DNA of 64,000 nucleotides from Rhodoblastus sp963704565 (GTDB lineage Bacteria > Pseudomonadota > Alphaproteobacteria > Rhizobiales > Beijerinckiaceae). The position numbers and the translations under genes were made by a program. Position 1 is the first letter of the stretch; every line of letters starts with the position of its first letter. The DNA is taken from NCBI GenBank assembly GCA_963704565.1, contig OY969917.1, forward strand, positions 620,001-684,000, in the 5' to 3' direction. The notes under the pieces are model-generated. The model did not search any database and was not told the origin of the DNA. It worked only from the letters and a program-made list of their open reading frames with translations. Shown one piece after another: positions 34,286 to 43,301 of this stretch.

Positions 34286-35989
34286 TCATTTCCAGGCCAG
34301 CGCGATCGCCAGCAGCACGACCAGCAATGCGGACAGCGCCTGCCAGAAGATCAGAGGATTTTTGTCGTAGAGCGATGTCCTGACGGGTTCGGCGGGGCCG
34401 CCACGTTGCGCGCCATTCTCGATTTCGAAGGCAAATTCCAGCACGTCGCCATAGCGCTGCAACGGGTCCACGGCGATGGCCCTGGCGATTGCCGCGTCAA
34501 GCCAGGCGGGAAGGTCCGGCCGCCGCGCCGCGAGCGAGGTCGGACGCCCGAACCGCGGCTTCATGAAAGGTTCGATCTCGCCATAGGGAAAGCTGCGCGC
34601 GAACATCCGGTAGATTGTGACGCCGAGCGCGAACAGGTCGCTCATTTCATCGCCCGCCGCGCCCGCAAAAAGCTCCGGCGCCATATAGGAGGGCGTGCCG
34701 GGAATATCCTCGGCGGGAAAATCTTCGAGCTGAGGCAGGCGCGCGACGCCGAGGTCGATCAGTTTGAGGCCGCCGTCCTTGAGCAGCAGGATATTGTCCG
34801 GCTTGATATCGCGGTGGATGACGCGCGCGCGATGCAGCGCGGCGACGGCGCGGGCGATGCGCGTCGCGATCTGCGCGCCCTCGGCATAGGACACGGGCGG
34901 CTCGCGGCTCAGCCGCTGTTCGAGGGTCTCGCCGTCATAAAAAGGCATGACCGAATAGAGCCGCGTCTGGCGTTCGGGGAGCTGTTCGATGGTTTCGACG
35001 ATCCACGGGCTGCGCACGCGGCTGGCGACGAAAGCCTCATGGACGAAGGCGCGGCGAAAGGTTCGGTCGTCGGCGACGCGCGGCTGCGGGAATTTGATCG
35101 CGACCTGCCCGCCGCCGCGCAGATCCTGCGCGCGCATCAACCGGCTGTAGCGGCCTTCCGAAATCCTTTCGCCGATCAGATAATCGTCGAGGATCGATCC
35201 TGGCTCGGGCGGCGGCAGGATTGGCAGGTCGCCGAAAAAATCGCGCAATTCGCCGGCTTCCGCCGGCGGCGTGTCGAGAATGTCGACGACCAGCGCGGTG
35301 CAATTGTCGGCGGCGCCCGCGTCGAGCGCGGCGGCGACCAGATCCTCCGCCGTCTGCTGCGGCGCGGCGCGCCGGCCGAGAATCTCGCGCAGACGCCTGT
35401 CGCCAATCGCGCCATGCACGCCGTCGCTGCACAGAAGATAGCGCTCCAGCACCCGCAGGGGAAAGGACGCATGGTCCATCCGCAGCGAGTCTTCCAGACC
35501 CACGGCGCGGCGCAGCATATGTTTCAAATCGCCGCGCCCCATCAGATGGTCCTCGGTCAGCTGCTCCAGCGTATCCTCGCGGAAACGATAGAGACGGCTG
35601 TCGCCGACATGAACGTAATGGCCGGAGCGCCCCGACAAAATCAAGGCGGTGAAGGTCGTCGCCATGCCGGCGCGTTCGGGATCGACGCGGCCCTGGGCGA
35701 CGATCCAGGAATTGATCGCGTCGAGCGAACGGGCGGCGGCCTGTTGCGCGCCCAGCGAACCGGGCAGGGAAAAATAGCCGTCGAGGAAGGCGCGCACGCT
35801 GAGTTCCGCGGCCTCACGCCCGCCCGCATGGCCGCCAACCCCGTCGGCGACCACCGCGACCACGTCGGCGCGCGAGTCCACGCGCGGCCTGCCGAAGCGC
35901 GTCGCGCCAAAATCCTGATTGTCCGGCCGCCGGCCGCGCTCGCTGACAAAGCCGATTTCGCAACGCAGTTTGTGGTCGAGGCGGGTCAT
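34286..35989 (-). CDS. fused PP2C phosphatase / Ser-Thr protein kinase, membrane-anchored
   Basis: 567 residues. 1-240: PP2C-type phosphatase with RRPDNQDFGATRF, VVAVVADGVGGHAGG, HVGDSRLYRF and AADNCTALVV. 265-525: kinase domain with VAIKFPQPRV (Lys), VIHRDIKPDNILLL (catalytic Asp), LIDLGVARL (DFG region as DLG) and GTPSYMAPE. The C-terminus has one membrane helix (IFWQALSALLVVLLAIAL). It is last in the nitrate assimilation operon, ~65 bp after the transporter. Such fusions occur in bacterial nas operons; the target protein is unknown, perhaps the transporter or NasA. Confidence 0.9.
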   Translation of the reverse strand: MTRLDHKLRCEIGFVSERGRRPDNQDFGATRFGRPRVDSRADVVAVVADGVGGHAGGREAAELSVRAFLDGYFSLPGSLGAQQAAARSLDAINSWIVAQGRVDPERAGMATTFTALILSGRSGHYVHVGDSRLYRFREDTLEQLTEDHLMGRGDLKHMLRRAVGLEDSLRMDHASFPLRVLERYLLCSDGVHGAIGDRRLREILGRRAAPQQTAEDLVAAALDAGAADNCTALVVDILDTPPAEAGELRDFFGDLPILPPPEPGSILDDYLIGERISEGRYSRLMRAQDLRGGGQVAIKFPQPRVADDRTFRRAFVHEAFVASRVRSPWIVETIEQLPERQTRLYSVMPFYDGETLEQRLSREPPVSYAEGAQIATRIARAVAALHRARVIHRDIKPDNILLLKDGGLKLIDLGVARLPQLEDFPAEDIPGTPSYMAPELFAGAAGDEMSDLFALGVTIYRMFARSFPYGEIEPFMKPRFGRPTSLAARRPDLPAWLDAAIARAIAVDPLQRYGDVLEFAFEIENGAQRGGPAEPVRTSLYDKNPLIFWQALSALLVVLLAIALAWK

Positions 35990-36053
35990 GGCGCAACATG
36001 GGTAGCAGGATGGGCGGGGCGCGCAAAGCGCGCCCCGCCCACGCAGACAAATG

Positions 36054-37310
36054 TCAGATCCGGGCGCCCGAGACCGCGCCCCAGGTCGTCCGCCAGCGAT
36101 GCTTGACGAAAGTCAGGCCGGCGACGCCGAGCAGCGCGAGGCAGCCGAAGAACAGAAAGCCGGCCATGAAGCCGCCGGTCATGCCCTTGGAGGTCGCCAA
36201 TGTCTTGGCCAGGAAGAAGCCGCCGAGACCGCCGGCGAAGCCGACGAGGCCGGTCATCACGCCGACCTCGTTGCGGAAGCGCTGCGGCAGCAGCTGGAAC
36301 ACCGCGCCATTGCCCATTCCGAGGCAAAGCGCGCCAGTCGAGAACAGAAGCACCGCAAGCCAGGCGATCGGCGGCAAGGCGAGCAGCGACCAGCCGCCCG
36401 TCGCCGGCGCCGGGCCGACCGGAAGGAACGCGACCGCGAAATAGCTGGCGGCGACGACCATGAACATCATTGACAAGGACTTCACGCCGCCCACGCGGTC
36501 GGCGATCGCGCCGCCCACCGGACGGAAGGTCGAGCCGAAGAACACGATCATCGACACCATCAGGCCCGCCGCGACCGGGGTGGCGTGGAACTGGCTCACG
36601 AAATAGAGCGGCAAGGCCGAGGCGAGGCCGACGAAGCCGCCAAAGGTGATGAAATAGAAGAACATGAACCAGCGGCTGTCGGGATCGAGCAGAAGCTCGC
36701 TATATTTCGCCAGCGGAATGCGCTTGATCGACCCGGGCGCGTCCTTGGCGGCGAAGATGTAGAAAACGAGAATCGCCAGCATGGGAACGAGCAGCGCGGC
36801 ATAGACCCCCCGCCAGCCGAAATGTTCGGCGATCGACGGCGCGAAAAGCAAATCGAGCACCACGCCCATATTGCCGGCCCCGGCTATGCCCATGACCACG
36901 CCCTGAAGCTGGGGCGGATACCAGCGACCGGCCTGCGGCAAGGCGACCGCGAAGGACGCGCCGCCCAGGCCGAGAACGGCGCCGAACAAGGCGACTTCGG
37001 TCGGATTGCGCAGCCCGAACAACCAGACCAGAGCGCAAGCGGCGGCGACGATCGATTGGCCGAGCGCGCCGGTGAGCTTGGACCCGATCGTGTCGGCGAG
37101 AATGCCGAGGGGGATGCGCAAAATCGCGCCCGAAAGCACGGGGATGGCGACGAGGGTCAGTTTCTGTTCGATCGGAATATGCATTTCCTTGGCGATATAG
37201 GCCATCAGCGGGCCGAGCGAGACCCAGGCCATGAAGCTGATGTCGAAATAGAGGAAGGCGGAGAGCAGGGTCGGCCAATGGCCGGATTTTTTCAGTTCGG
37301 AGAGTCTCAT
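36054..37310 (-). CDS. NarK/NasA-type nitrate/nitrite transporter (MFS)
   Basis: 418 residues, about 12 membrane helices. It has the nitrate signature regions of the NNP family: ILRIPLGILADTIGSKLTGA in the N half and GAVFQLLPQRFRNEVGVMTG in the C half, each with the substrate Arg, plus a Gly-rich GIAGAGNMG motif. It imports nitrate for assimilation. ATG 37310 is the best start; an upstream extension is low complexity. It lies 23 bp downstream of nasA in the same operon. Confidence 0.9.
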   Translation of the reverse strand: MRLSELKKSGHWPTLLSAFLYFDISFMAWVSLGPLMAYIAKEMHIPIEQKLTLVAIPVLSGAILRIPLGILADTIGSKLTGALGQSIVAAACALVWLFGLRNPTEVALFGAVLGLGGASFAVALPQAGRWYPPQLQGVVMGIAGAGNMGVVLDLLFAPSIAEHFGWRGVYAALLVPMLAILVFYIFAAKDAPGSIKRIPLAKYSELLLDPDSRWFMFFYFITFGGFVGLASALPLYFVSQFHATPVAAGLMVSMIVFFGSTFRPVGGAIADRVGGVKSLSMMFMVVAASYFAVAFLPVGPAPATGGWSLLALPPIAWLAVLLFSTGALCLGMGNGAVFQLLPQRFRNEVGVMTGLVGFAGGLGGFFLAKTLATSKGMTGGFMAGFLFFGCLALLGVAGLTFVKHRWRTTWGAVSGARI

Positions 37311-37332
37311 TTTTTCATCCTCGTGCTGAAGA

Positions 37333-39996
37333 TCAGGGTTGCGCGCCGGCCAGGCGCTTCTCGCCGAGCAGGCGTTCGATTTCCGGCTTGCAGGAGCCGC
37401 AGCCCGAGCCGGCGCCGGTGACGGCGGAGACCGCATCGGCGCTGGAAAGGCCTTTTTCGGCTATGGCGTCGAGAATGGTGTTGGCCCCGACATTCAGGCA
37501 GACGCAGACTTTCCTGCCGGGATCGCGGCAGGCGCGCGGCGGGCGGCCGGCGAGCAGCCCGAGCGGAATCACGTCATCGCGCGCGAACTGCTCGCAGGCC
37601 CAGGCGCGTGCGACCGCGACGGGGGAGCGCGCGACGAATAGCGCGCCCGCGACCCTGCCGTCCTGCGCGGCGACGCCGCGAAAGCTCTTTTGGCGCGCGT
37701 CGCGCATCGCCGAAAATTCGCCTTGCTCCGCGCCGAGGCCGAACAGGCGGCGCGCGAAAACTTCCCAGTCTTCGACCTCCTCGGTCCCGGCCAGTTCGAC
37801 CCGCCAGCCGCCCGAAATCCGCGCCATCGCCCAATAAGCGCAATCGAGATGGTCCGGCTTTTGGCGCGTCAGGGCGAAAGCGTGCCAGGCCGTGTCGAAC
37901 GGCTCGACGCCAACCGCGGCGCCCTTGGATTCCGGCTGGCCGGAAACCGGGTCGAGCGTCGCCGCGACCAAAGCGCCCACCCGCGCGTTGGACGCGAACT
38001 GATCGGTCCAATGGATCGGCGCGAAAACGCTGCCGCGGCGCTGGCGATCGGTGATCTGGGCGCGCAGCAGGACGGCGCCGCGCCGGTTGGAAAGTCTGAC
38101 CAGCCCGGCAGGTTCGACGCCAAGCCGCGCCGCGTCGAGCGGGTTCAGTTCGGCGAAAGGCTCGGCGATATGTTGCGACAAGCGCTCGGCGCGCCCGGTG
38201 CGGGTCATGGTGTGCCACTGGTCGCGCACCCGGCCGGTATTGAGGACGAATTCGCCCGGCCCCGGCTTGTGGGCAAGGCCGCGAAACGGCGTGGCGACGA
38301 GGCGCGCGCGGCCGTCCGGGGTGAAGAAACGGCCGTCGCCAAAAAAGCGCTTCCCCGCGTCGGACCGCGCTTCGCCCTTGCGCCACGGCCATTGGAAGGG
38401 CGAGAGGGCGTCATAGGCCGCGTCGGTAATGTCGGCGCAGGCGGAAATGTCGAAATCGCGCCCGCCTCCATTCGCGACGCCGGACAGCGCGGCATGTTCG
38501 CGAAAGATCGCGGCGGCGTTTCGATAAGCGAAAGCCTCGCCGAAACCCATGCGGCGCGCGACATCGCAAATGATGTCCCAATCGGCGCGCGCCTCGCCGG
38601 GCGCCTTGCGCAGCCTGCGCTGGCGCGAGATGCGGCGCTCGGAATTGGTCACCGTTCCATCCTTCTCGCCCCAGGCGGCGGCAGGCAGGAGGACATGGGC
38701 GAGCGCGGCGGTGTCGGTCTTTTCCGCGACATCGGAGAGGACGACGAAAGGACATTTTTTCAGCGCGGCGCGGACGAAATCGGCGTCGGGAAGACTGTCG
38801 ACCGGATTGGTGGCGACGATCCAGACCGCCTTGACCTTGCCCGCGTCGATCGCCCGGAAAAGATCCACCGCCTTGAGGCCGGGCTTTTTTGCGATCGTCG
38901 GCGAATTCCAGAAATTTTTCACCAGCGCGCGGTGAGCGGCGTCGTCCAGCTCCATATGGGCGGCGAGCGTATTGGCGAGCCCGCCGACCTCGCGTCCGCC
39001 CATGGCGTTGGGCTGGCCGGTGACGGAAAGCGGCCCGCGGCCGGGCTGGCCGATCCGTCCCGTCAGCAGATGGGTGTTGAGGATGGAATTGACCTTGTCT
39101 GTCCCGGCGGAAGACTGGTTCACGCCCTGCGAATAGACGGTGACGGTCTTTTCCGTGTCGATGACGAGATCGTAAAACCGCTCCAGGCTGCGAAGCGTCA
39201 GGCCGGTCTCGGCCGCGACTTTTGCCGGCGTCCAGATCTTGGCGGCGGCGAGGGCTTCCGCCGCGCCCTGGGTGTGACGGGCGACAAAATTTTTCGCTGT
39301 CTTGCCGGCGCGGTTCAGCTCTCTGAGCAGGCCGAGAAAAAGCGCGACATCCGAGCCCGGCGCGAGCGAGAGCTGCAGGTCGGCGATCTCGCTGGTCGCC
39401 GTGCGGCGCGGATCGATATTGACCACTAGCGGACGTCCATCGCGCCTGGCGCGCGCCGCCGCGAGCCGCTGGAACAGGATCGGATGGCACCAGGCGAGAT
39501 TGGAGCCGACCAGGAGGACGAGATCGGCCTGCTCCAGATCCTCGTAGCAGCCGGGAACCGTGTCCGAACCGAAGGCGCGCTTGTGGCCGGCGACCGAGGC
39601 CGACATGCACAGGCGCGAATTGGTGTCGATATTGGCCGAGCCGATGAACCCCTTCATCAGCTTGTTGGCGACGTAATAATCCTCGGTGAGCAATTGGCCC
39701 GAGACATAGAAGGCGACCGAATCCGGCCCATGCGCCGCGATGGTCTGGCCGAACACGCGGGCGACGGTCTCCAGCGCGTCGTCCCAACCCGCCCGCGCGC
39801 CGCCGATGCGCGGATGAAGCAGGCGCTCCTCATGCGTGAGCACTTGAGCGAGCGACGCTCCCTTGACGCAAAGCCGCCCGAAATTGGCCGGATGGCTCTT
39901 GTCGCCGGAGATGCGCACATCCTCTCGCGCGATTTCGGCGCGCACCCCGCAGCCGACGCCGCAATAGGGGCAGGTGGTGGAAATGGACTGGGTCAT
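37333..39996 (-). CDS. nasA: assimilatory nitrate reductase, catalytic subunit
   Basis: 887 residues of the molybdopterin oxidoreductase family. N-terminal 4Fe-4S site C9-x2-C12-x3-C16...C43 (CPYCGVGCGV, GRLCVKG). The Mo-bisMGD domain includes NIDTNSRLCMSA with the Cys expected as Mo ligand. The C-terminal ~60 residues form a BFD-like 2Fe-2S domain (CVCLNVGANTI, GAGSGCGSCKPEIERL). Cytoplasmic; reduces nitrate to nitrite for NirBD. It follows nirD by ~22 bp. Confidence 0.95.
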   Translation of the reverse strand: MTQSISTTCPYCGVGCGVRAEIAREDVRISGDKSHPANFGRLCVKGASLAQVLTHEERLLHPRIGGARAGWDDALETVARVFGQTIAAHGPDSVAFYVSGQLLTEDYYVANKLMKGFIGSANIDTNSRLCMSASVAGHKRAFGSDTVPGCYEDLEQADLVLLVGSNLAWCHPILFQRLAAARARRDGRPLVVNIDPRRTATSEIADLQLSLAPGSDVALFLGLLRELNRAGKTAKNFVARHTQGAAEALAAAKIWTPAKVAAETGLTLRSLERFYDLVIDTEKTVTVYSQGVNQSSAGTDKVNSILNTHLLTGRIGQPGRGPLSVTGQPNAMGGREVGGLANTLAAHMELDDAAHRALVKNFWNSPTIAKKPGLKAVDLFRAIDAGKVKAVWIVATNPVDSLPDADFVRAALKKCPFVVLSDVAEKTDTAALAHVLLPAAAWGEKDGTVTNSERRISRQRRLRKAPGEARADWDIICDVARRMGFGEAFAYRNAAAIFREHAALSGVANGGGRDFDISACADITDAAYDALSPFQWPWRKGEARSDAGKRFFGDGRFFTPDGRARLVATPFRGLAHKPGPGEFVLNTGRVRDQWHTMTRTGRAERLSQHIAEPFAELNPLDAARLGVEPAGLVRLSNRRGAVLLRAQITDRQRRGSVFAPIHWTDQFASNARVGALVAATLDPVSGQPESKGAAVGVEPFDTAWHAFALTRQKPDHLDCAYWAMARISGGWRVELAGTEEVEDWEVFARRLFGLGAEQGEFSAMRDARQKSFRGVAAQDGRVAGALFVARSPVAVARAWACEQFARDDVIPLGLLAGRPPRACRDPGRKVCVCLNVGANTILDAIAEKGLSSADAVSAVTGAGSGCGSCKPEIERLLGEKRLAGAQP

Positions 39997-40018
39997 CTGC
40001 TTCCTTCCGAAGAACCCC

Positions 40019-40381
40019 TCACGCCGGCGCGGCGACGCCCATGTCGAGCAGGATTCGGCCGCGTTCGACCTTCACCGGGAATTTTCGCGCGCAGCCCTGG
40101 TCCGCGCCGGTCGCCACGCCGCTTTCGAGATCGATGATCCAGTTGTGCAGCGGACAGGCGACCTTGCGGCCGTGAACGATGCCTTCAGCGAGGGGCCCGC
40201 CCTTGTGCGGGCATTTGTTTTCGAGCGCGAAAAACTCGTCGCCCGCGGTGCGGAACACGGCGATCTCGCGGCGCGGCGTGCGCACCGTGCGCGCCCCGCG
40301 CCGCGGAATGGAATTGACGGGTCCGCAATCGAACCAGAATTCGTTGTTCTCTTCCATGGCGATGTCCTCGAAAAAGCTCAT
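40019..40381 (-). CDS. nirD: nitrite reductase (NADH) small subunit
   Basis: 120 residues with a complete Rieske site: C57-P-H59-KGGPL and C76-P-L-H79-NW. Many NirD proteins have lost these ligands, so a 2Fe-2S cluster is likely here. ATG 40381 overlaps the nirB stop (ATGA); ATG 40357 is an alternative. Pairs with NirB. Confidence 0.9.
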   Translation of the reverse strand: MSFFEDIAMEENNEFWFDCGPVNSIPRRGARTVRTPRREIAVFRTAGDEFFALENKCPHKGGPLAEGIVHGRKVACPLHNWIIDLESGVATGADQGCARKFPVKVERGRILLDMGVAAPA

Positions 40382-42858
40382 TCGGCGGCGACGCGCGCGA
40401 CCGACGAGAGCACGGCGAGCGGCGTGAATTCATGGAGATGCTTGCCTGCGGCGCGCTCCGCCCAGGGGTCGCGGCGCGCGCAACGCTGCGAAACGAGGAA
40501 GCGGCCGTAGAGCGCCTCGCGGGCTTGCTTGTCCTCGAAAATGGTCGCGCGCAGCCGTTCCAGTCCGATCTTGTCGACCCATTTGTAGAGCCGTTCGAGA
40601 TAGGCGGCCCCTTCGCGATACATTTGCAGGATGGCGGCGCAATATTCGAGCGTCTCCTCCTCGGTCTTGACATGGCCGAGCAGGTCGGTGGCGCGCACAT
40701 GCAGGCCGGCGGCGCCGGCGACGTGAATGTCGTAGCCGGACTCGACGCAAATCACGCCGATGTCCTTGACCGTGACCTCGGAGCAATTGCGCGGACAGCC
40801 GGAAACCGCGAGCTTCACTTTCGCGGGCGTCCATGAGCCGCACATCAGCTTTTCGAGCTTGATCCCGAGCCCCGTCGAATCCTGTGTTCCGAAGCGGCAG
40901 AATTCCGAGCCGACACAGGTTTTCACGGTGCGCACGGCCTTGGCGTAGGCGAAGCCCGAAACCAGCCCGGCCGCATTGAGCTGCGCCCAGACGGCGGGCA
41001 GATCCCGCTTCTTGACGCCCAGCAGGTCGATGCGCTGACCGCCGGTGACCTTGACCATCGGAAGCTTGAAGCGATCGGCGACATCCGCGATGGCCCGCAA
41101 TTCGTCGGGCGTGGTCACGCCGCCCCACATGCGCGGCACGACGGAGAACGTTCCGTCCTTCTGGATGTTGGCGTGGACGCGCTCATTGACGAAACGCGCC
41201 TGATAATCGTCGACATATTCGAACGGCCAGGCGCAGACGAGATAGTAATTCAGCGCCGGCTGGCAGGACGGGCAGCCGCCGGAGGATTTCCAGCCCAGCT
41301 CCTGCATCACGGCCGGGAGCGATTTGAGCCTTTTCGACCCGATGAAGCCGCGCACTTCCTCGTGGGTGAGGTCGGTGCATTTGCACACCGGCCTGCGATC
41401 CGACTTTTTATAGGCGTCGCCGAGCGTCGCCGAAAGCAGCATATCGACCTTGCCCGCGCACTGGCCGCAGGAGGCCGAGGCCTTGGTTTTCGCACGCACG
41501 TCGTCGAGCGTTGTCAAACCGCCCTGCTGGATCGCCGAGACGATCGCGCCCTTGCACACGCCGTTGCAGCCGCAGATTTCCGCATCATCCGGCAAGGCTG
41601 CAACGGCCGCCGTAGGGTCCAGCGGGGAGCCTCCCTGATAAGCCTGGCCGAAAATCAAGGTGTCGCGGATCGCCGAAACGTCCTCGCCCTTTTTCAGAAG
41701 GTCGAAATACCAGGCGCCGTCTTCGGTGTCGCCATAAAGCACGGCGCCGACGATCCTGTTGTCGCGCAGGATGACGCGCTTGTATATTCCGCGCGCCGGG
41801 TCGCGCAGCACGACCTCGTTGTTTTCGTCGTCGTCGGAAAAGTCGCCGACCGAGAACAGATCGACGCCGGTGACTTTCAGCTTGGTCGAGGTCGCGGCGG
41901 GCATGAAGCCCTTGGGCTTCTCGCCGGCGAGTTCGCTCGCCAGAACCTTGGCCATGTCATAGAGCGGCGCGACCAGTCCGTAACATTGGCCGCGATGTTC
42001 GACGCATTCGCCGACCGCGAAAATATCCGGGTCGCTGGCGCGCATCAGATCGTCCACGACGACGCCGCGATTGCAGTCGAGGCCGGCGGCTTTGGCGAGC
42101 GTCGCGTTGGGGCGGATGCCGACCGCCATGACCACGAGATCGGCCGGCAAAACCCTGCCGTCCTTCAGCTCGACGCCTTCCACGCGATCCGCGCCGAGAA
42201 TCGCGGCGGTGTCGGCCCTGGTGTAGACGTCGATCCCCCGCGCCGCCATCGCCTTCTCCAGCAGATAGCCGGCGTTCGCGTCGAGCTGGCGCTCCATCAG
42301 GGTCGGCATCAGATGGACGACCGAAACCTTCATGCCCTTGAGCGCCAGGCCCGCCGCCGCTTCGAGGCCGAGCAGGCCGCCGCCGATGACCACGGCGGCG
42401 CCGCCCGCGGCGGCGGCCGCGTGCATCTTCTCGACATCGTCAAGATCGCGGAAAGTGACCACGCCTTCGAGATTGGCGCCGGGAACCGGAATGACGAAAG
42501 GCAGCGAGCCGGTGGCGATGATCAGCTTGTCATAGTCGAGCTTTTCGCCGTTCGCCGTCTCGACGCGCTTTGCCGCGCGATCGATCGCGACGATCAATTC
42601 GCCCCGGCGCAAGACGACGCCGTTGCGGTCGTACCAGTCCTCGTCGTAAATCACGATGTCTTCGAATTTCTTCTCGCCGGCGAGCACGGGCGACAGCATG
42701 ATCCGGTTGTAATTGACCCGTGGCTCGGCGCCGAACACCGTCACTTTCATCGGCGCGCGCGCTTTGGCGAAAAGCTCTTCCAAGGCGCGGCCGGCGGCCA
42801 TGCCGTTGCCGATCACGACGAGTCGTGAGGTTTCCGGGAATTTTTCGATCTGTCCCAT
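40378..42858 (-). CDS. nirB: nitrite reductase (NADH) large subunit
   Basis: 826 residues. FAD/NAD(P) domain (RLVVIGNGMAAGRALEELFA; AAAGGAAVVIGGGLLGLEAA); BFD-type 2Fe-2S region (ICGCNGVCKGAIVSA, ASCGQCAGKVD); sulfite-reductase repeats and the siroheme/4Fe-4S site (CVGSEFCRFGTQDS, SGCPRNCSEVTV). Cytoplasmic reduction of nitrite to ammonium. ATG 42858 after AAGGG. First gene of the nirB-nirD-nasA-transporter-kinase operon, with a sigma-54-type promoter and leader hairpins upstream. Confidence 0.95.
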   Translation of the reverse strand: MGQIEKFPETSRLVVIGNGMAAGRALEELFAKARAPMKVTVFGAEPRVNYNRIMLSPVLAGEKKFEDIVIYDEDWYDRNGVVLRRGELIVAIDRAAKRVETANGEKLDYDKLIIATGSLPFVIPVPGANLEGVVTFRDLDDVEKMHAAAAAGGAAVVIGGGLLGLEAAAGLALKGMKVSVVHLMPTLMERQLDANAGYLLEKAMAARGIDVYTRADTAAILGADRVEGVELKDGRVLPADLVVMAVGIRPNATLAKAAGLDCNRGVVVDDLMRASDPDIFAVGECVEHRGQCYGLVAPLYDMAKVLASELAGEKPKGFMPAATSTKLKVTGVDLFSVGDFSDDDENNEVVLRDPARGIYKRVILRDNRIVGAVLYGDTEDGAWYFDLLKKGEDVSAIRDTLIFGQAYQGGSPLDPTAAVAALPDDAEICGCNGVCKGAIVSAIQQGGLTTLDDVRAKTKASASCGQCAGKVDMLLSATLGDAYKKSDRRPVCKCTDLTHEEVRGFIGSKRLKSLPAVMQELGWKSSGGCPSCQPALNYYLVCAWPFEYVDDYQARFVNERVHANIQKDGTFSVVPRMWGGVTTPDELRAIADVADRFKLPMVKVTGGQRIDLLGVKKRDLPAVWAQLNAAGLVSGFAYAKAVRTVKTCVGSEFCRFGTQDSTGLGIKLEKLMCGSWTPAKVKLAVSGCPRNCSEVTVKDIGVICVESGYDIHVAGAAGLHVRATDLLGHVKTEEETLEYCAAILQMYREGAAYLERLYKWVDKIGLERLRATIFEDKQAREALYGRFLVSQRCARRDPWAERAAGKHLHEFTPLAVLSSVARVAAE

Positions 42859-42942
42859 TGCGGACCCTTGAGCTTGGGCGATCCCGAAGCACAAGTCCGC
42901 TGGCGAGGCTGATGAAGAGAGTGTGCGACGACGCCCTCGCTT

Positions 42943-42998
42943 CCGGCGCCGCGAGAGAATGGCGCCGGTCAGCCTCGCGCGAAGCCGCCTTTGGCTTC
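42943..42998 (-). promoter_or_regulatory. nirB leader hairpins, candidate NasT (ANTAR) target
   Basis: Hairpin at 42981-42998 on the minus strand: stem GAAGCC/GGCTTC with hexaloop AAAGGC. It has A at loop position 1 and G at position 4, the ANTAR recognition pattern. A second, stronger hairpin (CCGGCGCC/GGCGCCGG, 10-nt loop) follows at 42943-42968. No U-run is seen after it. NasT is encoded next door. Confidence 0.5.
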
Positions 42999-43040
42999 TG
43001 CGAACCGATGATCGGGGTCGTCGTTGACCTGCTGTCTTCT

Positions 43041-43058
43041 ATGCAAGCGCGGCGCCAA
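43041..43058 (-). promoter_or_regulatory. sigma-54-type promoter of the nirB operon
   Basis: Minus strand TTGGCGCCGCGCTTGCAT: GG and GC ten bases apart, matching the -24/-12 consensus TGGCAC-N5-TTGCA at nearly all positions. It would start the transcript near 43030, giving a ~170-nt leader. Fits nitrogen (NtrC) control. Confidence 0.6.
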
Positions 43059-43199
43059 CTAGCTCTTATGTTTGTAACATATTGTTATATTTGTTATTTA
43101 TGCTGATATTGTGCGCTGCGTAAAAAATAGGCGCGGTCGATTTCGCAAGAAAAACCCGCGGCAAAATTAGCCGATCCGCCTAAAAGGCGGTCGCTAGCG

Positions 43200-43301
43200 C
43201 GTTCGGAAATCACAGAGTCGAACGCGCTCTGTTGTTTCATTGTTTTGACGCATATTCTTGTCCGAAAAGTCTATCAACTTTTCGGGAATATGCTCTAGCC
43301 C
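43200..43301. repeat. extragenic palindromic element with terminator-like hairpin
   Basis: Contains GAACGCGCTC half-sites and the hairpin CCGAAAAGT-CTATCA-ACTTTTCGG (43262-43285). As I recall, elements of this design are dispersed between genes in many Hyphomicrobiales genomes. On the minus strand it lies just after the nasS stop (43302) and may end that transcript. The rest of 43059-43200 is AT-rich promoter-upstream DNA. Confidence 0.45.

Noticed and set aside
35998..36473. Plus-strand frames opposite the nitrate transporter 3' end
   Set aside because: Shadow frames; the transporter on the other strand has full family motifs.
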